Positions 1 to 8,658 of a DNA stretch of 64,000 nucleotides are shown here, one piece after another. Positions within the stretch are counted from its first letter, which is position 1. Every line of letters begins with the position of its first letter. Location: the NCBI RefSeq assembly GCF_003121625.1, contig NZ_QDDJ01000003.1:271813-335812 (forward strand), written 5' to 3'. The notes beneath the pieces are model-generated. The model was not told where the DNA came from. It ran no database searches and saw only the letters and a program-made list of their open reading frames with translations. The stretch comes from Ornithinimicrobium cavernae (lineage in GTDB: Bacteria; Actinomycetota; Actinomycetes; Actinomycetales; Dermatophilaceae). Both the position numbers and the translations under genes were made by a program.

Positions 1-1
1 G

Positions 2-328
2 CCGACGTTCTTCGAGGTCCAGCTGTGGGTCGGGCTCGCCCTGGGTGCGCTGGCGCTCGGCATCCAGGTCTGGGCGTTCATCGACGCACTGCTCACGCGC
101 GCTGATGCCTTCGTGGCCGCGGGCAAGCGCACCAAGCCGTTCTGGATGGCGATCACCGGCATCGCCGCCGCTGTCGGCCTGGTCCACCTCTACCAGCCGT
201 TCGGCATGTTCAACCTGATCGCGATCGTGGCCGCGGCGGTCTACCTCACGGACGTGCGCCCGGCCGTGGCCCAGATCCGCGGCCGCCGCAGCGGCGGCTC
301 CTCCCGCGGCCCCTACGGTCCGTGGTGA
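2..328 (+). CDS. DUF2516 family membrane protein (5' end outside window)
   Basis: The frame is open from the window edge, giving at least 108 residues; the true start lies upstream, though an internal GTG exists at 113. Three hydrophobic stretches are visible (about residues 5-27, 51-70 and 75-91) and the stretch FIDALLTRADAFVAAGK is characteristic of the small actinobacterial DUF2516 membrane proteins, which are about 100 residues long, so little is missing. The basic Gly/Arg-rich tail ends at TGA 326-328, overlapping the GTG start of the next gene, which suggests cotranscription. Function of the family is unknown. Confidence 0.75.
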   Translation, partial: PTFFEVQLWVGLALGALALGIQVWAFIDALLTRADAFVAAGKRTKPFWMAITGIAAAVGLVHLYQPFGMFNLIAIVAAAVYLTDVRPAVAQIRGRRSGGSSRGPYGPW

Positions 329-1614
329 CCCCACCGCATACCTCCCTGGTGGACGGGCCCGACGGGCCTCTCGAGATCCTCACGGCGGGACGCGGCGAGC
401 CGCACACCGTCCTCGCGCACGGCCTCGCCGGCTCCATCCCGACGACCCGCCCCTATGCGGGGAAGGTGCCCGGCACGCGCACGTTCCTGCACTTCCGTGG
501 CCATGGCGCCTCGGTGAGCCCCGACGGACCCTGGGAGTATGCCGATCTGGCGGCCGAGCTCTGGGCCGTCGCCGACCACGTGGGGGCCACCCAGGCGCTG
601 GGTATCAGCATGGGCGCGGGGGCACTGTGCGCCGGGCTCGCGCGCGACCCGCACCGGTTCGACCGGGTCGTCCTGGTCCTGCCGGCCGCGATCGACCGAC
701 CCCGCGAGGACGCCGCGATGGAACGGTTCGCCGTCCGTGCGGACCTCGTGGAGGCGGGCGACCCGGACGCCGTCGCCCGGCACCTGCTCGCCGATGAGCC
801 CGAGGCGGTCCGCGCCGACCCGGGGGCGCAGCAGTGGGCGCGGGAGCAGGCCGGACGTCTCATCGGTTCGGGCGTCGCGCGGGCGCTGCGCACCCTCCCG
901 CACCGCAGCCCGGTGCCCGACCGGGAGCTGCTCCGGCAGGTCACAGTGCCGGTGCTGGTCCTGGCCCAGGAGGGCGACGCGGCACACCCCGAGGCCGTCG
1001 CCCGCGAGCTCGCCGAGGTGCTACCGTCGGCGACTCTGCAGGTGCTGCCGCCCGGCGGCATCATGTGGGAGCATCGATCCCGCGTCCGTGACCTCGTGGG
1101 GGAGTTCCTCACGCCCATGGCCGACGCGCAGGCAACGAGACTCGGGGAGAGCACGCTGATGACCGACCGCATGACCATGACCCAGCACGTCGCGACGCCG
1201 GAGGAGCTCGCGGAGGCGGCCCGGGGACAGACCACCGAGCCGTCGCCGACGGCCTACCACGACCGCACCCAGGACGTCTTCACCGTTGAGCGGCCGTGGG
1301 GGCGGTTCCAGCAGTTCGCGACGAACGAGCGGGTCACCGTCAAGACGGTCACCATCGCCCCCGGCCAGCGGTTGTCGCTGCAGCACCACGCCGAGCGCAA
1401 CGAGATGTGGCAGGTGCTGGACCTCCCCATCGAGGTCACCGTCGGCGACCGGACCTGGTCGGCGCAGCCCGGCGAGCTCGTGTGGGTCCCGGTCGGCAGC
1501 CTGCACCGCATGGGCAACACCGGCGACCGGCCGGCGCGGGTCCTCGAGCTCGCCTTCGGCGACTTCGACGAGGCCGACATCACCCGCGTCCAGGACGACT
1601 ACCGCCGCGACTGA
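322..1614 (+). CDS. alpha/beta-hydrolase fused to a phosphomannose-isomerase-type cupin
   Basis: One 430-residue frame holds two domains. Residues about 1-270 are an alpha/beta hydrolase: oxyanion-region HGLAGS, nucleophile elbow GISMGAG (Ser96) and a C-terminal acid/His region (VLAQEGD, then MWEH near 252). Residues about 300-425 are a cupin resembling the C-terminal domain of type II mannose-6-phosphate isomerases (VERPWGRFQQF, LQHHAERNEMWQV, VPVGSLHRMGN). The linker contains an in-frame ATG at 1159 (residue 280) preceded by GGGGAG at 1144-1149, so the cupin could also be made as a separate product. Start is one of two adjacent GTGs (322/325). The substrate of either domain is unknown. The 3' end overlaps the convergent methyltransferase gene by 16 bp. 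Confidence 0.75.
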   Translation: MVTPPHTSLVDGPDGPLEILTAGRGEPHTVLAHGLAGSIPTTRPYAGKVPGTRTFLHFRGHGASVSPDGPWEYADLAAELWAVADHVGATQALGISMGAGALCAGLARDPHRFDRVVLVLPAAIDRPREDAAMERFAVRADLVEAGDPDAVARHLLADEPEAVRADPGAQQWAREQAGRLIGSGVARALRTLPHRSPVPDRELLRQVTVPVLVLAQEGDAAHPEAVARELAEVLPSATLQVLPPGGIMWEHRSRVRDLVGEFLTPMADAQATRLGESTLMTDRMTMTQHVATPEELAEAARGQTTEPSPTAYHDRTQDVFTVERPWGRFQQFATNERVTVKTVTIAPGQRLSLQHHAERNEMWQVLDLPIEVTVGDRTWSAQPGELVWVPVGSLHRMGNTGDRPARVLELAFGDFDEADITRVQDDYRRD

Positions 1615-2447
1615 CTGACGGCCGGGTCCGCGGGGGCCACTGCCCCCCAGGCGATCTCGAGCTCACCGAGCCGCCAGCGGTGCCGGCTGCCCAGCACCGG
1701 CCACCCCTGCGACCGCAGGTCGGTCACCGCGGCCAGGAAACGCTGGCGCGCACCGTATGCCGCGTGGCCGGCGGCGCGTGCCCAGGCCGTGTCGAGGTCG
1801 GTCAGCAGGGCGTGGACCCGCTCACCCGGGACGTTGCGGTGGATCAGGGCCTTCGGCAGGCGCTCGGCCACGACCGACGGCTGCTCGAGGTCACGCAGCC
1901 GCCAGGAGAGGGTCAGGGACCGCGGCTCGGGGTGTCCCTCCGCCCCGCGCCGGACGTCGATCCAGGACCCGAGCCTGCCCAGCTCGTTGCAGGTGCCCTC
2001 CACCAGGGCGCCTCCCGGTGCCAGCCGACCGACCAACCGGGACCAGGCCGGCCAGACCTGCGCCTCGTCATACTGCCGCAGGACGTTGAACGCCCGGATC
2101 AGGAGGGGGGAGCCGCCGCCGGGCACGGGCACCTCGAAGCCGCCCCGGGCGAAGGTGAGCCGGGGAGGCGCGGCGTGCGGTGCGGCTGCGGTGACGCGCT
2201 CCTGGTCGATCTCCAGCCCGACGACGCGCACGTCCGGTCGTACCGCGCCCAGTCGGGCGTGCAACTCGACGGTGGTCACCGGATGGGCGCCGTAGCCGAG
2301 GTCGACGACGACCGGGTCCTCGGCGCTGCGCAGCAACCGCCGGTGGGTGTGCACGACCCAGCGGTCCACCCGGCGCAGCCGGTTGGGGTTGGTGGTGCCG
2401 CGGGTGACGGTGCCGACCGGTCGGGAACGTCTCGCTGCACCGGTCAC
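1599..2447 (-). CDS. class I SAM-dependent methyltransferase
   Basis: The product of 282 residues has a Rossmann methyltransferase core: motif [17 protein letters not shown], an acidic strand-2 end ([11 protein letters not shown]) and the later [16 protein letters not shown] region. The substrate cannot be read from the sequence. A longer frame reaches 2489, but the GTG at 2447 is preferred because TATCGT (2459-2454 on the minus strand) sits 6 nt before it, the leaderless layout seen elsewhere in this window. It is divergent from mshA. Confidence 0.7.
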   Translation of the reverse strand: MTGAARRSRPVGTVTRGTTNPNRLRRVDRWVVHTHRRLLRSAEDPVVVDLGYGAHPVTTVELHARLGAVRPDVRVVGLEIDQERVTAAAPHAAPPRLTFARGGFEVPVPGGGSPLLIRAFNVLRQYDEAQVWPAWSRLVGRLAPGGALVEGTCNELGRLGSWIDVRRGAEGHPEPRSLTLSWRLRDLEQPSVVAERLPKALIHRNVPGERVHALLTDLDTAWARAAGHAAYGARQRFLAAVTDLRSQGWPVLGSRHRWRLGELEIAWGAVAPADPAVSQSRR

Positions 2448-2453
2448 GGCTCC

Positions 2454-2459
2454 ACGATA
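2454..2459 (-). promoter_or_regulatory. -10 element of a probable leaderless promoter (methyltransferase)
   Basis: TATCGT on the minus strand lies 6 nt upstream of the GTG at 2447, so the transcript would start at or next to the start codon. Confidence 0.45.
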
Positions 2460-2509
2460 GGGGTCGTGCAAGACTGAATCCTCAAGCACCTGTGAGGAGA
2501 GACGTTGTC

Positions 2510-3820
2510 GTGAGTGAGACCGACCGGGTCCGACGTGTGGCGATGCTCAGTGTCCACACCTCCCCGCTCGACCCTCCCGGCACCGGCGACGCGGGCGGCC
2601 TCAACGTCTACGTCGTGGAGACCGCCCGCCGGCTCGCCGCGCGCGGCACCGAGGTGGAGATCTTCACCCGGGCCACCGACGGGTCCCTGCCCGAGACGGT
2701 CCGGATGGGCCCGGGCATCCTGGTCCACCACGTCCCGGCCGGCCCCTACGAGGGGCTGGGCAAGGACGACCTCCCCGGCCAGCTGTGTGCCTTCGCGGCC
2801 GGTGTGATGCGCACCGCGGCCGGCCGGCCCGAGCACTGGTATGACGTGGTCCACTCGCACTACTGGCTCTCCGGGCAGGTGGGCTGGCTCACGGCCGACC
2901 GCTGGAACGTGCCGCTCGTGCACACCATGCACACGATGGCGCGGGTGAAGAACGCGCAGCTCGCCGAGGGCGACAGCGCGGAGCCTCCGGGGCGGGAGAT
3001 CGGGGAGACGCAGGTGGTGGAGGCCGCGAGCGTGCTCGTCGCCAACACCGACGAGGAGGCGGGCCAGCTGGTCCGCCTCTACGACGCCGACCCGGACAAG
3101 GTGCACGTCGTGCCCCCCGGCGTCGACCTGGACGTGTTCACCCCCGGCGACCGGGCCGCGGCGCGCCGCGCGGTCGGGCTGCCCGAGGACGCCCAGGTCG
3201 TGCTGTTCGTCGGTCGCATCCAGCCACTGAAGGCGCCGGACCTGCTGGTCCGCGCCGCGGCCGAGCTCGTGCGACGCGACCCCTCGCTGCGGGACCGGCT
3301 GGTCGTCGGGGTCCTGGGCGGTCCCTCCGGCACCGGCCTGGCCCGGCCGGAGGCACTGCAGGAGCTCACCGCGCAGCTGGGGCTGTCCGACCTGGTCCGG
3401 TTCGTGCCACCGGTCTCACGGACCGCGCTCGCCGACTGGTACCGCGCCGCCGACCTGGTCACGGTGCCCAGCTACAACGAGTCCTTCGGGCTGGTGGCCA
3501 TCGAGTCGCTGGCGTCCGGCACGCCGGTGGTCGCCGCCGCGGTCGGGGGTCTGCCGGTGGCGGTCGGCGACGGTGGCGTGCTGCTCGAGGGTCACGACCC
3601 GGCCCGGTGGGCCGACGCGATCGGTGACTTGTTGGCCGACGACACACGGCGGGCGGCTCTGGGCGAGGCGGGGGTGCGGCACGCCAAGGGCTTCGGCTGG
3701 GACCGCACGGTGGACCTGCTCGACGAGGTCTACCGCCGCGCGAGGGCAGACCGCGAGCGCCTCTGGACCGACGGTGCCTACCTGGTCCCCGACCACGTCC
3801 CGAGCATGGTGTCGCCGTGA
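2510..3820 (+). CDS. mshA: D-inositol-3-phosphate glycosyltransferase MshA
   Basis: This enzyme joins GlcNAc from UDP-GlcNAc to inositol-3-phosphate, the first step of mycothiol synthesis in the cytosol. The 436-residue GT4 (GT-B fold) protein has the N-terminal acceptor loop with GGLNVYV, the phosphate-binding [11 protein letters not shown] region and the nucleotide-sugar EX7E motif in [19 protein letters not shown]. The start is GTG 2510, with GAGGAGA at 2494-2500 giving a 9-nt spacing; a longer frame from GTG 2492 would consume that ribosome site. It overlaps ybjN by 4 nt (GTGA). The mshA-ybjN pairing is conserved in Actinobacteria. Confidence 0.93.
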   Translation: MSETDRVRRVAMLSVHTSPLDPPGTGDAGGLNVYVVETARRLAARGTEVEIFTRATDGSLPETVRMGPGILVHHVPAGPYEGLGKDDLPGQLCAFAAGVMRTAAGRPEHWYDVVHSHYWLSGQVGWLTADRWNVPLVHTMHTMARVKNAQLAEGDSAEPPGREIGETQVVEAASVLVANTDEEAGQLVRLYDADPDKVHVVPPGVDLDVFTPGDRAAARRAVGLPEDAQVVLFVGRIQPLKAPDLLVRAAAELVRRDPSLRDRLVVGVLGGPSGTGLARPEALQELTAQLGLSDLVRFVPPVSRTALADWYRAADLVTVPSYNESFGLVAIESLASGTPVVAAAVGGLPVAVGDGGVLLEGHDPARWADAIGDLLADDTRRAALGEAGVRHAKGFGWDRTVDLLDEVYRRARADRERLWTDGAYLVPDHVPSMVSP

Positions 3821-4335
3821 GGACCGACGACGCCGCGGTGGCCCGGCTCCGGTCGGTGCTCGAGGAGCTGGAGGTCGACCACGAGGACGGTGCCCGGGAG
3901 GGCGAGTTCGTCGTCACCCTGCCGGGGGAGCGCAAGCTGCGGACGGTCTGCTCCCTCGTGGTGGGAGGAGACAGCCTGTCGGTGCAGGCGTTCGTCATCC
4001 GACGCCCCGACGAGAACCACGAGAAGTTCTACCGTCACCTGCTGCGGCGCAACCTGCGCCTGCCCGGGCTGGCCTACGCGATCGACGGAACCGGCGACGT
4101 CTACCTCACCGGACGGCTGCCGGTCATCGCGATCGACCGGGCCGGCCTCGACCAGCTGCTCGGGACGGTGCTCACGGCCTGCGACGAGCCGTTCAACGAG
4201 CTGCTGGTCCTCGGCTTCCTCACCTCGATGCGGGCCGAGTGGCGCTGGCGGGTGTCGCGCGGGGAGTCGACCGCCAACCTGGAGGCGTTCCGGCACCTCC
4301 TCGAGGGAACCGAGGACGATGCCGGCGCATCGTAG
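3817..4335 (+). CDS. YbjN domain-containing protein
   Basis: The protein has 172 residues with the YbjN fold reminiscent of type III secretion chaperones: an N-terminal helix, strand-rich centre ([20 protein letters not shown], then [23 protein letters not shown]) and a C-terminal helix. Its role is unknown; homologues lie directly after mshA in many Actinobacteria, including mycobacteria. Its GTG start overlaps the mshA stop by 4 nt, so translation is probably coupled. Confidence 0.85.
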   Translation: MRTDDAAVARLRSVLEELEVDHEDGAREGEFVVTLPGERKLRTVCSLVVGGDSLSVQAFVIRRPDENHEKFYRHLLRRNLRLPGLAYAIDGTGDVYLTGRLPVIAIDRAGLDQLLGTVLTACDEPFNELLVLGFLTSMRAEWRWRVSRGESTANLEAFRHLLEGTEDDAGAS

Positions 4336-4339
4336 GGGC

Positions 4340-4828
4340 ATGGACGACACCAGGTGCTCCGACGGGCCGGTTCCCGGAGACCCACCGGGCGCGGAGCCCT
4401 CGCGCAGCCCATGGCTGGGACGCGCCATGCTCGTGCTCGCGTTGACCGTCACGGTCGCGGCGTGCGCGACGGAGCCACCGGGTCAGGACCAGCCGGTCCC
4501 GGGCGCCCACTCGTCAGGTGGGGGTGGGGAGGAGCCTGAGGCGTTCGCGGTCCACCACGACGTGGAGTACTACGGTGCCTGCGGCAACGAGGTGCTGCGA
4601 CTGGGGCGGGAGACCTACTATCCGCTGCTGGAGGACGAGGAGCTCGACGTCATCAGGTACGGCAGTGGCACGGGGGTGCACGTGAGCACCGTCGAGCGGC
4701 CCGGACCCGGTGACGACATCGGCACGCTGACTGTCTACAGCGACGGTTATGCACGGTTCGTCTCCGACAGCGGTACCTACGACATCTGGCTCACGGAGCA
4801 GGAGCGGGAGTACACCTGGGAGTGCTGA
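4340..4828 (+). CDS. putative lipoprotein
   Basis: The 162-residue product has a hydrophobic segment (MLVLALTVTVAACAT) ending in a lipobox-like VAAC, so it is probably a secreted lipoprotein. The ATG at 4340 leaves a long 29-residue leader before the hydrophobic core; the ATG at 4427 is an alternative. The mature part is acidic, aromatic-rich and contains two Cys (YYGACGN and the terminal EC). No family was recognised. It follows ybjN by 4 nt. Confidence 0.6.
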   Translation: MDDTRCSDGPVPGDPPGAEPSRSPWLGRAMLVLALTVTVAACATEPPGQDQPVPGAHSSGGGGEEPEAFAVHHDVEYYGACGNEVLRLGRETYYPLLEDEELDVIRYGSGTGVHVSTVERPGPGDDIGTLTVYSDGYARFVSDSGTYDIWLTEQEREYTWEC

Positions 4829-4840
4829 GCTCCCGCTCCT
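4800..4840. terminator. hairpin between convergent genes
   Basis: AGGAGCGGGAG (4800-4810) and CTCCCGCTCCT (4830-4840) form a perfect 11-bp stem with a 19-nt loop that includes the lipoprotein stop codon. The position between the lipoprotein gene and the convergent gpmI gene suggests a bidirectional terminator; no T-run follows. Confidence 0.45.
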
Positions 4841-4853
4841 GGCGCCCTGTCCT

Positions 4854-6488
4854 TCAGGCGCGTGCCACCAGGGAGGGACGGTAGTCCTGCGGCACCTCGA
4901 GACCGAGCAGGACCAGCAGGGTGGCGGCCAGGTTCGAGAGCCCGGGATCCTGGGCACCGTCCACGGGCTCCCACTGCTGACCCGAGTAGTCCGTGATGTA
5001 GAGCGGCACCGGGTTGGTCGAGTGCGCCGTCTTCCACAGCGGGCTGCCGTCCTCGGACGTGCGGGGCCTGCCCTGCGTGTCGCGCTCGACCATGTCCTCG
5101 CTGTTGCCGTGGTCAGCGGTCACGACCAGGCACCCACCCGCCGCCTCGACGGCCTGGGCGATCCGGCCGACGGCCTCGTCGACCGCCTCGACGGCGATGA
5201 TGGTGGCCTCGAAGTTGCCGGTGTGCCCGACCATGTCGCCACCGGCCAGGTTGGAGCGCAGGAAGGTGTAGCCACCCTTGCCGAGTGCCTCGATGACATA
5301 GTCCGCGGTCTCGGCTGCCTTCATCCTCGGGGCCTTGTCGAACTCGACCTGGTCGGACGGGATGTCGATGTAGGTCTCGGTGCGGGGATCGAACGGGTCC
5401 GACCGGTTGCCGTTCCAGAAGTAGGTCATGTGGCCGAACTTCTGGGTCTCGGAGGCCGCCAGCTGCGGCAGCCCCGCCCGCGCGATGATCTCGCTCACCG
5501 AGTTGTCGATGTGTGGTGGCTGCACCAGGCGGACCGGCGGCATGTTGGTGTCGCCGTCATACAGGGTCATCCCCGCGAAGAAGACGTCAGGCACCCGGCC
5601 CCGGTCGAAGCCGCTGAAACCGTCACCCTCGACGAACGCGCGGGTCAGCTCGATGGCACGGTCGCCGCGGAAGTTGAAGATCACCACGGCGTCACCGTCG
5701 TGGACCGGCCCGACGGCCTCGCCGCGGTCGTCGACGACGGTGAAGGCCTCCAGCAGCTGGTCGCTGATCCCCGGGGTCTCCGCGCGGAGTGTGGAGACGG
5801 CCTCGCCGGCCGAGGGGAACGGCCGGGCGGTGCCCTGCACGTGGGCGCGCCACCCGGCCTCGACGACGCCCCAGTTGGCCTCGTAACGGTCCATCGTGGT
5901 GACCATGCGGCCACCTCCCGAGGCGATCCGCCAGTCCAGGTCGGTGCCCTCGGTGCGGGTGCTCAGGGCATCTTCGAGGCGGGCGACGTACTGATCCGCC
6001 GTGCGGTCCTCCACATCACGGCCGTCGAACAGCGTGTGCAGCCGCAGTCGGGTGATGCCATCGGTCCTCGCGTGGTCCAGCAGCAGCATCAGGTGGTCCC
6101 ACGACGAGTGCACGTTGCCGTCGCTGAGCAGGCCGATCAGGTGCAGTGCCGCCCCGTCAGCCGTCGCCGTGGCCACGGCGTCCCGCCACGCGCCCTCCCA
6201 GATCTCTCCACCGCGGACCGCGTCGTCGACCCGCTTGGCGCCCTGCGGGAAGATCCGGCCGGCGCCCATCGTGTTGTGCCCGACCTCCGAGTTGCCCATG
6301 TCGTCGTCGCTGGACAGGCCGACGTGCGTGCCGTGAGCGAAGACCTCCAGATAGGCACCCGTGTCCCGCAGACGGTCCAGGTGCGGGGTCGACGCCGCGG
6401 CCACCGCGTCGTACGCGTCCCCGGTGCCCACGCCGACACCGTCCATCACCACGAGGACGACCGGGCGCCCGTCCGTCCCCGCCCTCAC
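4854..6488 (-). CDS. gpmI: 2,3-bisphosphoglycerate-independent phosphoglycerate mutase
   Basis: This glycolytic enzyme interconverts 3- and 2-phosphoglycerate using two Mn2+ ions and a phosphoserine intermediate. The 544 residues carry the alkaline-phosphatase-superfamily metal site near the N-terminus (VVMDGVGVG, Asp16), the catalytic serine motif MGNSEVGHNTMGAGR (Ser67), and C-terminal metal ligands in GGDMVGHTGN and VTADHGNSEDM. Its GTG start overlaps the TGA of the response regulator gene by 4 nt, so it is probably cotranslated with regX3. Mycobacteria carry the unrelated cofactor-dependent enzyme near this locus. Confidence 0.93.
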   Translation of the reverse strand: MRAGTDGRPVVLVVMDGVGVGTGDAYDAVAAASTPHLDRLRDTGAYLEVFAHGTHVGLSSDDDMGNSEVGHNTMGAGRIFPQGAKRVDDAVRGGEIWEGAWRDAVATATADGAALHLIGLLSDGNVHSSWDHLMLLLDHARTDGITRLRLHTLFDGRDVEDRTADQYVARLEDALSTRTEGTDLDWRIASGGGRMVTTMDRYEANWGVVEAGWRAHVQGTARPFPSAGEAVSTLRAETPGISDQLLEAFTVVDDRGEAVGPVHDGDAVVIFNFRGDRAIELTRAFVEGDGFSGFDRGRVPDVFFAGMTLYDGDTNMPPVRLVQPPHIDNSVSEIIARAGLPQLAASETQKFGHMTYFWNGNRSDPFDPRTETYIDIPSDQVEFDKAPRMKAAETADYVIEALGKGGYTFLRSNLAGGDMVGHTGNFEATIIAVEAVDEAVGRIAQAVEAAGGCLVVTADHGNSEDMVERDTQGRPRTSEDGSPLWKTAHSTNPVPLYITDYSGQQWEPVDGAQDPGLSNLAATLLVLLGLEVPQDYRPSLVARA

Positions 6489-7168
6489 GGCGCCTCGAAC
6501 TTGTAGCCCAGGCCGCGCACCGTGACGATGTGCTGCGGCTGCCCCGGGTCAGGCTCGATCTTGGCGCGCAGCCGCTTGACGTGGACGTCGAGCGTCTTGG
6601 TGTCACCGACGTAGTCGCTGCCCCAGACACGGTCGATGAGCTGGCCGCGGGTCAGCACCCGTCCGGCGTTGCGCAGCAGCATCTCCAGCAGCTCGAACTC
6701 CTTGAGGGGCAGGGACACCGCGTCACCGTTCACCGAGACGGTGTGGCGCTCCACGTCCATGCGGACGGGGCCCGACTCGACCGTCGAGGGCAACAGCTCC
6801 TCCGGCTCGGACTGCCGGCGCAGGACGGCCTTGATGCGGGCCAGCAGCTCGCGGCCGGAGTACGGCTTGGTGACGTAGTCGTCGGCGCCGATCTCCAGGC
6901 CCACCACCTTGTCCACCTCGCTGTCCTTGGCGGTGAGCATGATCACCGGCACGGACGACTTGGCCCGGAGCGAGCGGCAGACGTCGACCCCGGAGAGGCC
7001 CGGGAGCATCAGGTCGAGGAGGACGAGGTCGGCGCCGTTCCGGTCGAACTCGGTGAGCGCGTCCGGTCCGGTCTCGGCGACCGCGACGTCGTAGCCCTCC
7101 TTCTGGAGCATGTAGGAGAGGGGGTCCGAGAACGACTCCTCGTCCTCCACCACCAGGATCCGGGTCAT
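6485..7168 (-). CDS. regX3: response regulator RegX3 (phosphate sensing)
   Basis: The 227-residue OmpR/PhoB-type regulator has an N-terminal receiver domain (acidic pair VEDEE, phospho-acceptor Asp52 in LVLLDLMLPG, Lys in DDYVTKPYS) and a C-terminal winged helix ending GSDYVGDTKTLDVHVKRLR. It partners the adjacent SenX3-like kinase and should control phosphate-starvation genes; phoU and a PHO-box-like repeat lie just beyond the kinase. It is separated from the kinase gene by 10 nt and overlaps gpmI by 4 nt. Confidence 0.93.
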   Translation of the reverse strand: MTRILVVEDEESFSDPLSYMLQKEGYDVAVAETGPDALTEFDRNGADLVLLDLMLPGLSGVDVCRSLRAKSSVPVIMLTAKDSEVDKVVGLEIGADDYVTKPYSGRELLARIKAVLRRQSEPEELLPSTVESGPVRMDVERHTVSVNGDAVSLPLKEFELLEMLLRNAGRVLTRGQLIDRVWGSDYVGDTKTLDVHVKRLRAKIEPDPGQPQHIVTVRGLGYKFEAP

Positions 7169-7178
7169 GACTCACTCC

Positions 7179-8477
7179 TCACTCGGGCGCACTGCCGAGA
7201 TCACGTGTTGTGCGGGGGGGCTGAACGGATGCTGACCCAGAGGTTACCGTCGGATTCTCCGTCGGTGTGTCCCGGGTGTCGGCGGGGGAGGCGGGCAGCG
7301 CCAGGTCGGTGGTGCCGCGGGAGGCGGGCAGCGCCAGGTCCGTGGTGCCGCGGGAGGCGGGCAGCCGGATCGTGAACGTCGACCCCTGGCCGACCTGGCT
7401 CCACACCACCACGTCCCCGCCGAGGTTGGCGCAGATGTGCTTGACGATGGACAGCCCCAGACCCGTGCCCCCCGTCGCGCGGGACCGGGCCGCGTCGACG
7501 CGGTAGAACCGCTCGAAGACGCGCTCCTGGTCCGCCGGTGAGATCCCCTGACCCTGGTCGGTCACCGACACCTCCACCAGGTCGCCGCGACGACGGCTCA
7601 CGACGGCGATCGGGCTGCCGTCGTCGGAGTAGCTGATCGCGTTGGTCACCAGGTTGCGGATCGCGGTGGTGACGAGCTCGGCGTCCCCGCGCACCTCCAG
7701 GTCCTCCGGCGAGCCGTTGCGCCGCACGGTGAGCCGCCGCTGGCCGGCCACGACACGGGTGTGCTCGACGGCCTCCTCGGCGCACCGGCCCACGTCCACG
7801 GGCACGAGGGGGTCGGACAGGTCGGCGGTCTGCAGCCGGGACAGGTCGACGATCTCGGTGACCAGCCTGGTCAGGCGGTTGCTCTCGATCTTCATCCGGC
7901 CCGCGAACCGCTGGACGGCGACGGGGTCGTCCGCAGCGTCCTCCACCGCCTCGGCGAGCAGCGCGAGGCCGCCGACGGGCGTCTTGAGCTCGTGGCTGAC
8001 GTTGACGACGAAGTCGCGCCTGACCTCCTCGACCCGACGCGCCTTGGTGCGGTCGTCCACCAGCGCCAGGACCAGGTCCCCGCCGATCGGCGCGACCCGC
8101 ACGCCGACGACCATGATCCCCTGGCCGAGAGGGCCGCGCGCCAGCTCGAGCTCGGCCTCGCGGATGATGCCGTCCCGGTGGACCTGCACCGCGAGGGTCC
8201 CGAGCTCGGCGTGGGTCAGCGTGTTGCCGCGCACCAGCCCGTAGGCCACGGCGGTGGCACTGGTCTTGACGACGTTACCCCCGGCGTCGAGCACGATCGC
8301 TCCGTCGCGCAGCACGGCCAGAACGTCGGAGACACCCTCGGGCACCTGCGGCTCGGCCGGTGGTTCGGGCGTCACGGGCTGCTGCCGGCGCTCGGAGACG
8401 CGGACCAGGAGCGTGGCGATCACGGCAAGGGCGAGTCCCAGCACCACGCCCAGGGCTCCCGCCGTCAGTCCGTCCAC
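7179..8477 (-). CDS. senX3: sensor histidine kinase SenX3 (phosphate sensing)
   Basis: The 432-residue kinase has one N-terminal membrane helix (about 5-25), a PAS-like region (50-145), the HisKA phospho-acceptor NVSHELKTP (His162) and HATPase boxes (N-box RNLVTNAISYSDDG, G1 DQGQGISP, F-box RFYRVDAARSRATGGTGLGLS). The near absence of an extracellular loop suits sensing through PhoU and the Pst transporter. The C-terminal tail beyond the ATPase domain contains an 11-residue tandem repeat. TAGGCT lies 6 nt before the GTG start, suggesting a leaderless transcript. Confidence 0.93.
   Translation of the reverse strand: MDGLTAGALGVVLGLALAVIATLLVRVSERRQQPVTPEPPAEPQVPEGVSDVLAVLRDGAIVLDAGGNVVKTSATAVAYGLVRGNTLTHAELGTLAVQVHRDGIIREAELELARGPLGQGIMVVGVRVAPIGGDLVLALVDDRTKARRVEEVRRDFVVNVSHELKTPVGGLALLAEAVEDAADDPVAVQRFAGRMKIESNRLTRLVTEIVDLSRLQTADLSDPLVPVDVGRCAEEAVEHTRVVAGQRRLTVRRNGSPEDLEVRGDAELVTTAIRNLVTNAISYSDDGSPIAVVSRRRGDLVEVSVTDQGQGISPADQERVFERFYRVDAARSRATGGTGLGLSIVKHICANLGGDVVVWSQVGQGSTFTIRLPASRGTTDLALPASRGTTDLALPASPADTRDTPTENPTVTSGSASVQPPRTTRDLGSAPE
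7288..7371 (-). repeat. 33-bp tandem repeat within the senX3 3' end
   Basis: Two near-identical 33-bp units (7288-7320 and 7321-7353, one difference) are followed by a partial third unit. They encode repeats of LPASRGTTDLA in frame at the kinase C-terminus. Confidence 0.85.
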
Positions 8478-8483
8478 AGGGCT

Positions 8484-8489
8484 AGCCTA
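8484..8489 (-). promoter_or_regulatory. -10 element of probable leaderless senX3 promoter
   Basis: TAGGCT on the minus strand is 6 nt upstream of the senX3 GTG at 8477; no Shine-Dalgarno sequence is present. Confidence 0.5.
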
Positions 8490-8570
8490 GGTCGCTGCAG
8501 GCCCGGTCAGGACCGCCCGGGACGCGAGGCACCCGCTGCCGCGCTGGCCGGGCCCACCTGGTCGGATGCC

Positions 8571-8603
8571 GTTCACCTGGCGTGTGTCAGCCGTTCACCC
8601 GAG
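8571..8603 (+). promoter_or_regulatory. PHO-box-like direct repeats upstream of phoU
   Basis: Three consecutive 11-bp units start at 8571, 8582 and 8593; the outer two begin GTTCACC and the middle is degenerate (GTGTGTCAGCC). GTTCAC-type 11-mers repeated at 11-bp period match binding sites known for actinobacterial PhoP/RegX3 regulators. The site lies in the senX3-phoU divergent region, 56-88 bp before phoU. Confidence 0.7.
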
Positions 8604-8658
8604 ACTGAGAGGGTCACCGACGGACACTGTCCGGGTCACACGAGAGGGAGCGGATCCG

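Noticed and set aside
4749..6506. 585-codon plus-strand open frame opposite gpmI
   Set aside because: It is the antisense shadow of a clearly conserved gpmI; high-GC third positions keep the opposite strand open, and no family or ribosome site is seen.
7288..7371. CRISPR-like repeat
   Set aside because: The units are in-frame coding tandem repeats with no spacers; no cas genes occur in the window.
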